A stretch of 64,000 nt of DNA from Aliidiomarina minuta (GTDB taxonomy: Bacteria; Pseudomonadota; Gammaproteobacteria; Enterobacterales; Alteromonadaceae). A program made the position numbers and the translations under genes. Location: contig NZ_PIPL01000001.1 in NCBI RefSeq assembly GCF_003987145.1, positions 806,001-870,000 on the forward strand, read 5' to 3'. The number at the start of each line of letters is the position of its first letter. Positions within the stretch are counted from its first letter, which is position 1. A model generated the notes under the pieces. It saw only the letters and a list, made by a program, of their open reading frames with translations, was not told where the DNA came from and did no database searches. This document shows positions 34,160 through 42,526 of the stretch, piece after piece.

Positions 34160-35191
34160 ATGAAATGGATGATATATGGAGCCACCGGTTATACCGGTGA
34201 GCTCATCACCATGCACGCCCGTCGTATGGGCTACAAACCTGTACTAGCCGGGCGCAACAAACAAAAAATAGAAACCCTGGCGAACCGGGCTGAACTGCCC
34301 TGGCGGGCTTTTGAATTAGATACCCCAGACTCCATTGCGGAACAGCTAGACGATATCGATTTGATTATTAATTGCGCCGGTCCCTTTGAGATCACCGCCC
34401 CGCCCATGCTCGAAGCCTGTCTGAAAGCACAAACCCATTACCTTGATATCACTGGTGAAATCAGTGTTTTCGAACTTGCCTACAGCCTGCGTAAACGTGC
34501 AGTCGAGGCCGGTATCATTATCTGCCCCGGAGTCGGTTTTGACGTTATTCCTACCGACTGCATTGCAGCACGACTAAATGCTCAGATGCCCAATGCCACT
34601 CATCTGGCGCTTGGTTTTGACTCCAGTTCACGCATGAGTCGTGGTACTGCCCTCACCGGCATTCGCCGTCTGGGCGATGGTGGAGCGGTGCGTGAAGATG
34701 GTAAAATCAAAGACGTGGCATTAGCGTTTAAAACTCGCCGTATCAATTTTGGCGATGGCGATAAAATGGCGATGACGATTCCCTGGGGCGATGTCGCAAC
34801 AGCCTACTACACCACCGAGATCCCCAATATCGAAGTCTACGTACCGGCCAGCCCTAAGCTTATCAAACGTATGAAACGCCTTAACTGGATACGCTGGGGT
34901 TTCAAAATACCTTTAGTGCGTCAGCGCCTGGAAAAGAAATTAGCTAAACAACCGCCAGGGCCCGATAAAAAAGAGCGGGAACAACACTATACCTGGGTTT
35001 GGGGTGAAGCGCGTAATGCACAGGGCGATATCATTACCCTGCGTGAGAAAGTAGAAAATGGCTATACCCTGACCAGCAGAGGTTCCGTAGAACTCACTAT
35101 TTATATTTTACGTAATAAACTACAACCTGGTTTTTATACGCCGTCTCGCCTCTACGGCGCCAAACTTATTGACCGTTTTCTGGTTACTTAA
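34160..35191 (+). CDS. Saccharopine dehydrogenase-like NAD(P)-binding protein
   Basis: 343 residues. The N-terminal Rossmann motif is YGATGYTGELITMHAR with the second-strand AGRN, followed by DLIINCAGPFEITAPPMLEACL and HYLDITGEISVFE. The layout matches trans-acting enoyl-reductase/saccharopine-dehydrogenase-like proteins rather than true lysine-pathway enzymes; no substrate can be assigned. It starts 6 nt after fur, so some co-transcription is likely. Its last three codons (GTT ACT TAA) lie in the first unit of a 15-bp tandem repeat. Confidence 0.85.
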   Translation: MKWMIYGATGYTGELITMHARRMGYKPVLAGRNKQKIETLANRAELPWRAFELDTPDSIAEQLDDIDLIINCAGPFEITAPPMLEACLKAQTHYLDITGEISVFELAYSLRKRAVEAGIIICPGVGFDVIPTDCIAARLNAQMPNATHLALGFDSSSRMSRGTALTGIRRLGDGGAVREDGKIKDVALAFKTRRINFGDGDKMAMTIPWGDVATAYYTTEIPNIEVYVPASPKLIKRMKRLNWIRWGFKIPLVRQRLEKKLAKQPPGPDKKEREQHYTWVWGEARNAQGDIITLREKVENGYTLTSRGSVELTIYILRNKLQPGFYTPSRLYGAKLIDRFLVT

Positions 35192-35285
35192 AACATGGTT
35201 ACTTAAAACATGGTTACTTAAAACATGGTTACTTAAAACATGATTACTTAAAACATGATTACTTAAAACATGATTACTTAAAACA
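35182..35285. repeat. Seven-copy 15-bp tandem repeat overlapping a stop codon
   Basis: The unit is GGTTACTTAAAACAT. Copies 1-4 are identical, and copies 5-7 read GATT in place of GGTT; the last copy lacks its final T. The first unit includes the end of the upstream gene. Because 15 is a multiple of three, every unit carries TAA in the same frame, so changes in copy number cannot extend the protein. Confidence 0.97.
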
Positions 35286-35317
35286 AAAAAGGGCATGCTT
35301 ATTAGCATGCCCTTTTT
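35286..35317. terminator. Bidirectional terminator downstream of the repeat
   Basis: AAAAAGGGCATGC (35286-35298), loop TTATTA and GCATGCCCTTTTT (35305-35317) serve the gene before it and the convergent glnS. Confidence 0.93.
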
Positions 35318-35343
35318 AATGTGACCTATAAATCTGAGTAGCC

Positions 35344-37014
35344 TTATGACTGGTCCATTTTCGCCCAGCTGTCGCGTAAACCTACCGTGCGATTAAACAC
35401 CAGCTTATCTGCTGTGCTCAATTCGCTGTCGATGCAAAAATAGCCTGTTCGTTCAAACTGAAAAGCATCTTCGGCTGCAGCTTTGGCAACAGAGGGCTCA
35501 ACCACGCCCTGCACTATTTGCAGCGAGTTCGGGTTTAACGCATCGGCAATATTTTCTTCCGCTGCAGGATTAGCCACCTGGAACAGACGGTCATATAGAC
35601 GTATTTCAGCAGGCACCGCGTGAGCGGCTGATACCCAATGAATAACGCCTTTTACTTTACGTCCGTCGGCAGGATCTTTACCTAAGGTATCCGCATCATA
35701 GCTGCAGTACACTGTAGTTATATTGCCTTCAGCATCAGTATCAAAACGCTTGGCTTTAATTACATAGGCATTACGTAGCCGTACTTCTTTATCCAGTACC
35801 AGACGCTTGAATTTCTTATTGGCTGACTCACGAAAATCTTCACGCTCAATCCAGATTTCTCTGGAAAAAGGCACTTCACGAGTACCCATATCCGGGTCAT
35901 TCGGATGATTTGCCGCTTGCAGGGTTTCACTGTCACCTTCAGGGTAATTTTCGATAACCACCTTGATAGGATCCAGTACCGCCATCGCTCGTGGCGCATG
36001 TTCATTCAGATCGTCACGAATACAGGCTTCCAATATGCCCATTTCAACCTGGTTATCCATTTTAGTGACACCAATGCGATGCGCGAATTCACGGATAGAA
36101 CCCGGGGTATAACCACGACGGCGCAAGCCCGCAATAGTTGGCATACGCGGGTCATTCCAGCCTTCTACATGCCCTTCATTGACCAGGTCATTGAGCTTAC
36201 GCTTACTCATTATGGTGTATTCAAGATTCAACCGCGAAAACTCGATCTGCTGAGGGTGACAGTCGATACTGATATTATCCAGTACCCAGTCATACAGGCG
36301 GCGGTTATCCTGAAACTCCAGTGTACACAGAGAATGTGTAATGCCTTCCAGCGCATCTGAAATGCAATGGGTAAAGTCATACATAGGATAAACACACCAG
36401 GTATTGCCAGTCTGATGATGCTCAATATGACGAACCCGATAAATTACAGGATCACGCATGCACATGAATGGCGACGCCATATCAATTTTGGCGCGCAAAC
36501 TGCATTCGCCTTCTTTGTACTCGCCAGCGGTCATGCGCTCAAAAGCAGCCAGATTGTCTGCCACTGAAGTATCACGATACGGACTATTAGTGCCCTTTTC
36601 CGTCAAAGTACCCCGTAGCGTTCGCATATCGTCCTGAGTGGAGAAATCAACATAAGCCAGGCCTTTCTCGATCAACTCAATCGCAAAACCATGCAAAGCT
36701 TCAAAGTAATTCGATGAGAAACGCGGCTCACCCTGCCACTCGTAACCCAACCAGTTCACATCGCGCTTGATGGAGTTAATATACTCGACACTTTCTTTCA
36801 GTGGGTTAGTATCGTCAAAACGAAGATTGCATACCCCCTGATAGTCTTCTGCAATGCCAAAGTTCAGCACAATCGACTTGGCGTGACCGATATGCAAATA
36901 ACCATTCGGCTCCGGCGGGAAACGCGTATGCACCTGAGTATGCTTACCAGAGGCTAAGTCCTGGTCAATAATTTTACGAATAAAGTTCGTTGCACGTGGC
37001 GCGATTTCGGCCAT
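35344..37014 (-). CDS. glnS: Glutaminyl-tRNA synthetase
   Basis: 556 residues (554 in E. coli). A class I synthetase with the HIGH-type motif PPEPNGYLHIGHAKS and the KMSKS-type motif TIMSKRKL. The tRNA-binding features RFDDTNPLKE and GWNDPRMPTI are present, and two C-terminal beta-barrels bind the anticodon. A frame ten codons longer exists; ATG at 37014 gives MAEIAPRATNFIRKI, like known GlnS proteins. It stands as its own unit. Confidence 0.97.
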   Translation of the reverse strand: MAEIAPRATNFIRKIIDQDLASGKHTQVHTRFPPEPNGYLHIGHAKSIVLNFGIAEDYQGVCNLRFDDTNPLKESVEYINSIKRDVNWLGYEWQGEPRFSSNYFEALHGFAIELIEKGLAYVDFSTQDDMRTLRGTLTEKGTNSPYRDTSVADNLAAFERMTAGEYKEGECSLRAKIDMASPFMCMRDPVIYRVRHIEHHQTGNTWCVYPMYDFTHCISDALEGITHSLCTLEFQDNRRLYDWVLDNISIDCHPQQIEFSRLNLEYTIMSKRKLNDLVNEGHVEGWNDPRMPTIAGLRRRGYTPGSIREFAHRIGVTKMDNQVEMGILEACIRDDLNEHAPRAMAVLDPIKVVIENYPEGDSETLQAANHPNDPDMGTREVPFSREIWIEREDFRESANKKFKRLVLDKEVRLRNAYVIKAKRFDTDAEGNITTVYCSYDADTLGKDPADGRKVKGVIHWVSAAHAVPAEIRLYDRLFQVANPAAEENIADALNPNSLQIVQGVVEPSVAKAAAEDAFQFERTGYFCIDSELSTADKLVFNRTVGLRDSWAKMDQS

Positions 37015-37075
37015 GAAAGGTATTCTCCAACAGCGTGTTAGCAAAGGTTAGTATGATCGCAATATTATGCTCAGC

Positions 37076-38017
37076 TTACAAGCCGAAAAAACGCAGGTAA
37101 CGGCGCATTTGCTGCTGCGCTGTCATCAGGCCTATATGAGCAAAACGCACTTCCGTGCCCGGCTGTCGCTGGGCCAGAGCATAACAGTCCAGCGGCAGTA
37201 TATTGCCCAGTTTGGGGTATCCCCCCAGCGTCTGACGATCGTTCAGCATTACAATAGGCTGGCCATCCGGTGGTACCTGCACTGAAGCATAACTAATGCC
37301 TTCTGAGAACATGGCTAAATCCGGGCTGGCTATGGCATCGCCTAATAAACGAGCCCCCATGCGATCACTGCGGGTATCCAGTTCAAAGGGCTGCTTTAAT
37401 ACCTGACGCCAGGCTTCTTTACTGAATTCATTCTGCTGGTAACCCGGAATAATGTTCAGGGTTACCGGGCCCGTGTAATCGGGCATGAAGCGCTCGGGTA
37501 ACTGTCGTGGCAACTGTTCTTCGGGTAAAAATCCCGCCGCTATAAAATCATCCTCACGTAAGGCAGATCCGTCCTGATGCAGCCCACCCAGAGCATCTCG
37601 CTTAACCGTTGCTGCACTACCCAGCGAAGCTGGTACCTGGAAGCCCCCCTGCACCGCAAGATAAGCACGAAAGCCTATACGGGGACGCGCAAAGCGCAAC
37701 CGGTCTCCGGTTGAGACCCAAAAGCTGCGCCAGGGCGCCTGCGGTTCATCATTAATGGTCAGATTAAGATCCCCTCCAGTCACCGAAAGCATCGTTTGAG
37801 TACGGGCTTCAAGCTCCAGGCCACCAGCTGTAATTTCTATTAACGTACTACCGGCTGGGTTGTCCAGCAAACGGTTAGCCCAACTGGCTGCCATTTCATC
37901 CATAGCGCCGCCGCTGGTTACACCCAAGTGTTCATAACCACTGCGACCGGCATCCTGTAACAGACTGAAAAAACCTGGTTTTACAACCCGAAACCCTGTT
38001 ATTGCTTCTCTGCTCAT
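37076..38017 (-). CDS. pxpC: 5-oxoprolinase subunit PxpC
   Basis: 313 residues of the biotin-dependent-carboxylase-like family (KipA/YbgK). The signature N-terminus is VVKPGFFSLLQDAGRSGYEHLGVTSGGAMD, with later parts FARPRIGFRAYLAVQGGF and GSQP-region counterpart DGQPIVMLNDRQTLGGYPKLG. With PxpA and PxpB it hydrolyses 5-oxoproline (pyroglutamate) to glutamate using ATP. It overlaps pxpB by ATGA. Confidence 0.94.
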   Translation of the reverse strand: MSREAITGFRVVKPGFFSLLQDAGRSGYEHLGVTSGGAMDEMAASWANRLLDNPAGSTLIEITAGGLELEARTQTMLSVTGGDLNLTINDEPQAPWRSFWVSTGDRLRFARPRIGFRAYLAVQGGFQVPASLGSAATVKRDALGGLHQDGSALREDDFIAAGFLPEEQLPRQLPERFMPDYTGPVTLNIIPGYQQNEFSKEAWRQVLKQPFELDTRSDRMGARLLGDAIASPDLAMFSEGISYASVQVPPDGQPIVMLNDRQTLGGYPKLGNILPLDCYALAQRQPGTEVRFAHIGLMTAQQQMRRYLRFFGL

Positions 38018-38727
38018 GTGCGCGGCATACCTTGTTTTTCAAGTGACTTCATTTCAGCTTCAGAGACTTTCACAAAACGTACGCAATCACCAACTTCCAC
38101 GGGCGTCATCGGTTCTTCCTGCCAATTAAACCACTGCATTGGGCTAAACCCAATCAGATTCCAGCCACCCGGCGATTGACTGGGGTAAACTGCAGTCTGC
38201 TGCTCTGCAATAGCGACCGCACCTGCGGGCACTTGCTGCCGGGGGGTATCTAATCGGGGCACTTGCAAACGTTTATCCAGTTCTCCCAGATACGCAAAAC
38301 CTGGCGCAAAACCCAGCGCATAAACCTGGTAATCAGTGGCCCTGTGAATTTCGATGACTTCATCCGTTGTTAATTTGCAATGACGCGCAACCTGCTCCAG
38401 ATCCGGCGCATAGCTGGCCGCATAACAAACCGGAATCTCAACCAGTTTGCGACAACTGGCGTTTTCTTCATAAGGCATTTCCGCCAGTACTTTCTCCAGC
38501 AACTGCTGCAAATCATACATACGACAGGCACGCGGATCATATTCAACTAACAGCGTGTTATAGGCAGGAGTAACCTGGGTAATAAGTTCCCCATAATCGC
38601 GCAGCAGCAAATCACGAATTTGTTTCAGGTAGGTCGGCATTTCACTGCGCATCTGGTTACCCATTCGCACCAGCATTGCATTCACCCCAGCCAGTTCAAA
38701 TTGCGGGGTTGGTTTATGACTACTCAT
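38014..38727 (-). CDS. pxpB: 5-oxoprolinase subunit PxpB
   Basis: 237 residues of the KipI/YbgJ family. Characteristic parts are LLVEYDPRACRMYDLQQLL, RATDYQVYALGFAPGFAYLGELD and AVYPSQSPGGWNLIGFSP. It forms a complex with PxpC. Its ATG follows the pxpA stop directly (TAAATG) and it shares ATGA with pxpC, so all three subunits are translationally coupled. Confidence 0.94.
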   Translation of the reverse strand: MSSHKPTPQFELAGVNAMLVRMGNQMRSEMPTYLKQIRDLLLRDYGELITQVTPAYNTLLVEYDPRACRMYDLQQLLEKVLAEMPYEENASCRKLVEIPVCYAASYAPDLEQVARHCKLTTDEVIEIHRATDYQVYALGFAPGFAYLGELDKRLQVPRLDTPRQQVPAGAVAIAEQQTAVYPSQSPGGWNLIGFSPMQWFNWQEEPMTPVEVGDCVRFVKVSEAEMKSLEKQGMPRT

Positions 38728-39480
38728 TTAACTATCCTGTCGCTTTTGCAGCATGGCTTTTATCGCCCTTACGGCTTCTAAGGCTACTTCATTATCGCCA
38801 TGCACACAGAGGGTACTTGCAGCAAGCTCAATGGTTCTGCCGCTGATACTAGTCACCCGGCCCTGCGTTGCTATCTGTTCTGCCTGGGCCAGCACTTTTG
38901 CCTGTTCATGATGCACAGCGTCTTTCTCTGCCCGCGATAGCAAACTGCCATCTTCATTGTAGGCTCGGTCAGCAAATGCCTCAAAACGCAGTGTCAGAGC
39001 ATAGTTATTAGCTTCTTCCTGCAGTTTCTGGTTCTGTTCACTGGCAAGAACTACGAGATCGGGTTTCGACCAATAATCCGACACGGCTTTGAAAATTGCC
39101 TGGCGTACTTCCGGCTCCTGCATCATGGCGTGATAAAGCGCACCATGGGGCTTAACGTAACTAACCTGGCTGCCTTCCGTACGACACACCCCATCCAGTG
39201 CCGCTATTTGATAGAGCACCAGAGCTTCTACTTCAGAACCGCTTAACGCCATGGCCCGGCGCCCAAAACCTTCTTTGTCCGGGTAGCCGGGATGCGCACC
39301 AATTTCAATGTTATGAGCCACAGCCAGTTGTACCGTATTACGTAAGGTCACGGGATCTGAAGCATGCATACCACAGGCAATATTTGCCATTTCTATCAGC
39401 GGCATGACCTGCTTGTCCCGGCCCATACGGTAGGCACCGAAACTCTCACCCAAATCACAGTTTAGCTTAACCTGTGGCAT
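38728..39480 (-). CDS. pxpA: 5-oxoprolinase subunit PxpA
   Basis: 250 residues of the LamB/YcsF family. The motifs LNCDLGESFGAYRMG, MANIACGMHASDP, IGAHPGYPDKEGFGRR, YVKPHGALYHAMMQ and LCVHGDNEVA hold the conserved Asp/His residues of the active site. It binds and opens 5-oxoproline together with PxpBC. The start ATG follows the upstream membrane gene's stop without a gap (TAGATG). Confidence 0.95.
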   Translation of the reverse strand: MPQVKLNCDLGESFGAYRMGRDKQVMPLIEMANIACGMHASDPVTLRNTVQLAVAHNIEIGAHPGYPDKEGFGRRAMALSGSEVEALVLYQIAALDGVCRTEGSQVSYVKPHGALYHAMMQEPEVRQAIFKAVSDYWSKPDLVVLASEQNQKLQEEANNYALTLRFEAFADRAYNEDGSLLSRAEKDAVHHEQAKVLAQAEQIATQGRVTSISGRTIELAASTLCVHGDNEVALEAVRAIKAMLQKRQDS

Positions 39481-39888
39481 CTATTTCTCCTGCTTTTTCT
39501 TCTTCTGCGCTTCTTTGTAACGCTCAGAGAAGCGCAGCTGCATCACCATGAAGGCATATAAGCCAACCGCCAGTGCTGCCAGCCATAAGGTTGGCAAAGC
39601 CAGTACCCAAAGCTGATGTTCAAAATAAATGGTCAGTGAGCCTATCACACCAAAAGTAAAAAGGGCGGTACTCAAATAGAGTATCGGCACAGTCGCTTTC
39701 TGGATGAAATCAAGACGTAAAAGGCCAGCAAAACAACCCAGTATAATACCCAGCGCCATGGGCTGAAATGCCTTATACCAGTCAAGCTGTGTAGCAACGA
39801 TAATGTTCCATAACTGATCCATGTCGGAAACCAGAAAGATAAGACCGAGAGGAGCGGTTACAAGAGCAATGGTTTTTTGAATATTCAT
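39481..39888 (-). CDS. Small membrane protein, first gene of the pxp operon
   Basis: 135 residues with four hydrophobic helices and a Lys-rich cytosolic tail (EAQKKKKQEK). I do not recognise the family. Its stop codon abuts the pxpA start (TAGATG), so it must be co-expressed with 5-oxoprolinase. It could aid uptake of 5-oxoproline, but it is smaller than known carriers and shows no transporter motif, so that role is a guess from context. Confidence 0.75.
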   Translation of the reverse strand: MNIQKTIALVTAPLGLIFLVSDMDQLWNIIVATQLDWYKAFQPMALGIILGCFAGLLRLDFIQKATVPILYLSTALFTFGVIGSLTIYFEHQLWVLALPTLWLAALAVGLYAFMVMQLRFSERYKEAQKKKKQEK

Positions 39889-39983
39889 AGTCTGATTTCT
39901 GTATCCTGTATAAGCATCTGCAATTACTGCCTATGATGCCAAAATTCATTCAATTAACAAACCAGACCATGGTCGCAGAATTG

Positions 39984-40730
39984 CTAGAGTAAGTAACGTA
40001 ACCATTTTAGTGGCAGACGTTTCATGACATAACCCAGAGGAGCCCAGGGCCACCAGGGCACATAAGCGCTACCGACTTCTTTCTCGATTTGTTTCACCAT
40101 AGCTTTCACACCAGGCACCGTATCGACCATATATGGCGTGTCTTTCACTTTCTCATTCAGTTCTGAGCGAATATAACCAGGCATGATGCAACTCACTGCA
40201 ATAGGTTTACGCATCACATCAGCTCGAATGCCTTCAGTCAGTGCAACCAACGCTGCTTTACTTGAAGCATAAGAGGTCATAGCCCCTGGCATGCCCCGTA
40301 TCGCACTCATCGACGAAATAGTCACCAAATGGCCATTATTCTGTTCGCGGAATATTTCCATCGCCGCTTCACACTGAGCCATAGCCGCAATGTAATTAGT
40401 CTCCGCAGTCATTTTATTGGCTGCAAAATAACCTTTGCCAATACCGGCGCCTTTGCCCATGCCCGCATTTACAATCATGCGATCCAGTTGACCAAATTCC
40501 GCTTTAAACGCCTTAATAACCTCAAATACCTGGTCATGATCATTCACATCCAGTGCTTTTATCGACACTTTAATGTCCGGGTACTGTTTTTCCAGCTCAG
40601 CTTTCAATGCTTCCAGTCTGTCGGTGCGCCGTGCGCAAAGACCCAGATTACGGCCTTTAGCGGCAAATTGGCGGGCCATTTCTTCGCCCAGACCTGAACT
40701 AGCACCCGTAATGACTATATTTTTTCGCAT
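39984..40730 (-). CDS. Short-chain dehydrogenase/reductase
   Basis: 248 residues. The classic SDR motif TGASSGLG binds the nucleotide, ARR/TDR near 36-40 suggests NADP(H), NAGMG is the stabilising motif, Ser of TISSMSAIRG and YASSK give the catalytic triad. A basic/aromatic C-terminus (WWPWAPLGYVMKRLPLKWLRYL) may contact membrane. It is the last gene of the acyl-CoA dehydrogenase operon, 25 nt after the phosphatase. The substrate is unknown. Confidence 0.9.
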   Translation of the reverse strand: MRKNIVITGASSGLGEEMARQFAAKGRNLGLCARRTDRLEALKAELEKQYPDIKVSIKALDVNDHDQVFEVIKAFKAEFGQLDRMIVNAGMGKGAGIGKGYFAANKMTAETNYIAAMAQCEAAMEIFREQNNGHLVTISSMSAIRGMPGAMTSYASSKAALVALTEGIRADVMRKPIAVSCIMPGYIRSELNEKVKDTPYMVDTVPGVKAMVKQIEKEVGSAYVPWWPWAPLGYVMKRLPLKWLRYLL

Positions 40731-40755
40731 CTTAAATCCTTGTTTATATTTATAA

Positions 40756-41445
40756 TTAACGGGAAGTCAGCAATGAGCGTTGCTCACCACTGAAGTGCAT
40801 ATGTTCGTTGAGGCTAACCAACTGTGGGCCACCCTGCCCCAGACTGACTTTAGTAATACCTGCATTGACTAAACGCCAGTTAAGGCGCAATGCCGTTTCG
40901 GTATCCAGTTTTAGCAACTGCTGTACCACCATGGATATAGGCCCACCTGAGGTAACCACCAGAATGCGTTCATGCGCAGAGACCTGTTCTGCCAGTTGTT
41001 TGAACACCGCAGAAATACGCTGCTGAAAGTCACCCCAACTCTCTGTATAGCTGCTGTCATGCTGCCCTTCCACCCAACGTCGGATAGCGGCTACAAAGAG
41101 TTTTTGAAAACAGGCTTCTTTGTCATCTGCAACTGCCAACTGCTGGCGTAACGAGCCCTGCCCGCTAGTTTTTTCAAAAACCTGCAATACGTTTTCGTGA
41201 TCAAACTCATTCCATGCAGGTTCCATATTAATGGTCAGATCGCCCTGCAAACCTTCCACAATACCCCGTGCCGTCTGTTGCTGACGTTGCAGACTACCGG
41301 CAAGAATACGCGTTGGCATAATGCCTTGTTGATGAAACACCTGACCCAGATGGCGCGACTGAGATTTGCCTAACTGACTTAAATCATCATAGTTGTCAGC
41401 ACCAAATGAAGCCTGCCCATGACGGATTAAATAAAGGCTGGCCAT
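40756..41445 (-). CDS. Histidine phosphatase family protein
   Basis: 229 residues. The catalytic motif LIRHGQASF, the Arg in RILAGSLQRQQQT, Glu in EFDHEN and late His region (VTSGGPISMVVQQLL) belong to the phosphoglycerate-mutase-like superfamily. In this branch the late motif is SGG rather than the usual SHG, a change worth noting. ATG at 41445 lies one base after the kinase stop; a start six codons earlier would overlap it. It sits between a kinase-like gene and an SDR. Confidence 0.88.
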   Translation of the reverse strand: MASLYLIRHGQASFGADNYDDLSQLGKSQSRHLGQVFHQQGIMPTRILAGSLQRQQQTARGIVEGLQGDLTINMEPAWNEFDHENVLQVFEKTSGQGSLRQQLAVADDKEACFQKLFVAAIRRWVEGQHDSSYTESWGDFQQRISAVFKQLAEQVSAHERILVVTSGGPISMVVQQLLKLDTETALRLNWRLVNAGITKVSLGQGGPQLVSLNEHMHFSGEQRSLLTSR

Positions 41446-41446
41446 C

Positions 41447-42526
41447 TTAGTGCTGCCTCTCATGTTTTGTTATGAGACGCTGACAGCGCCAGTGCAGGTA
41501 ATGCACCAAAAACCAGAAATGCTTAAACGCTGGATTACGGGTTTGCTTGTGGTGATAGCGATAATAAATCTGTTGTGCGATAGCCGATAGCCTGAACAAA
41601 CCATAAACTTCATAAAAAGCGAAATTACTGCTATCAAAACCCATTTTCTCACAATAATAGTCGATCACCTGCTGGCGACTGAACATACCTGGCAAGTGAG
41701 TGGGCTGACGCCTTGTAGAACGTGCAATGCGGTCATCCCCCGCCTCTATCCAGTAGGCCAGCATATTACCCACATCCATCAGCGGATCACCCACAGTCGC
41801 CAGCTCCCAGTCCAGAATCGCCATGATGTCGGTTGCATCGTCCGGATTCAGAATTAAGTTATCCAGACGAAAATCATTATGTGTCATGCACAGATGTTCT
41901 TCTGAAGGCAGGTTGGCGGCCAGCCAGCGGGTTATTTTTTTACCACCAGGGACGTTCCAGGTTTTTGCCTGCTGGTACCTTTTAGTCCAGCCGCTAATTT
42001 GCCGTTCCGCATAACCAGCACCTTTAGCAAATTTATCCAGGCCGGATTTCTCAATATCAATCTGATGAAGTGCTACCAGTTTATCCAGCATATTACGACA
42101 TAACTGTTCGGCGTCTTCAGCGCTCAAATCCAGATCACGAGGCATGTTTTTACGCGGGATAATACCTGCGATACGTTGCATGACATAAAACTCACTCCCA
42201 GTGACCGCTTCGTCCTCACAATAACCAATCATGTCGGGTACCCAGGGAAAAACCGGCTTCAGGCTTTTCTGAATATGGTATTCACGGCCCATATCATGGG
42301 CGGACTTTGCCTTAGTACCCGCTGGTGGGCGACGTAATATAAAGTCGTGGTTATCGAACTCAAGCCGATAGGTCCAGTTCGACGCTCCGCCTGGAAATTG
42401 CGTCACTTCAGGTTCACCTTCCAGATCGGGTACCTGCTGCTGCAACCACTGAGTGACGGCTTTGACATCGAACAGCTCTTCTTCGCGCACGGCGACACCA
42501 GTATCTATGAAGCTTTTCCCGCTCAT
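41447..42526 (-). CDS. APH-type phosphotransferase, ACAD10/11 kinase-like
   Basis: 359 residues. The aminoglycoside-phosphotransferase/choline-kinase fold shows FPGGASNWTYRLEFDN with FILRRPP (nucleotide Lys/Arg strand), catalytic THNDFRLDNLIL and metal-binding AILDWELATVGDPLMD. Its best match from memory is the N-terminal kinase half of animal ACAD10/ACAD11, which phosphorylates 4-hydroxyacyl-CoA. It overlaps the acyl-CoA dehydrogenase gene by ATGA, the two-gene form of that fused enzyme. Antibiotic modification is unlikely given this context. Confidence 0.88.
   Translation of the reverse strand: MSGKSFIDTGVAVREEELFDVKAVTQWLQQQVPDLEGEPEVTQFPGGASNWTYRLEFDNHDFILRRPPAGTKAKSAHDMGREYHIQKSLKPVFPWVPDMIGYCEDEAVTGSEFYVMQRIAGIIPRKNMPRDLDLSAEDAEQLCRNMLDKLVALHQIDIEKSGLDKFAKGAGYAERQISGWTKRYQQAKTWNVPGGKKITRWLAANLPSEEHLCMTHNDFRLDNLILNPDDATDIMAILDWELATVGDPLMDVGNMLAYWIEAGDDRIARSTRRQPTHLPGMFSRQQVIDYYCEKMGFDSSNFAFYEVYGLFRLSAIAQQIYYRYHHKQTRNPAFKHFWFLVHYLHWRCQRLITKHERQH

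Noticed and set aside
35182..35285. CRISPR array
   Set aside because: The units are 15 bp, directly adjacent and have no spacers.
35120..35308. Minus-strand frame with a repeated VLSNH pentapeptide
   Set aside because: It is only the reverse reading of the 15-bp tandem repeat and the end of the opposite gene. It has no ribosome site or family match.
41447..42526. Aminoglycoside resistance gene
   Set aside because: The APH fold is shared, but the tight link to an acyl-CoA dehydrogenase and the ACAD10/11-like sequence point to metabolism.
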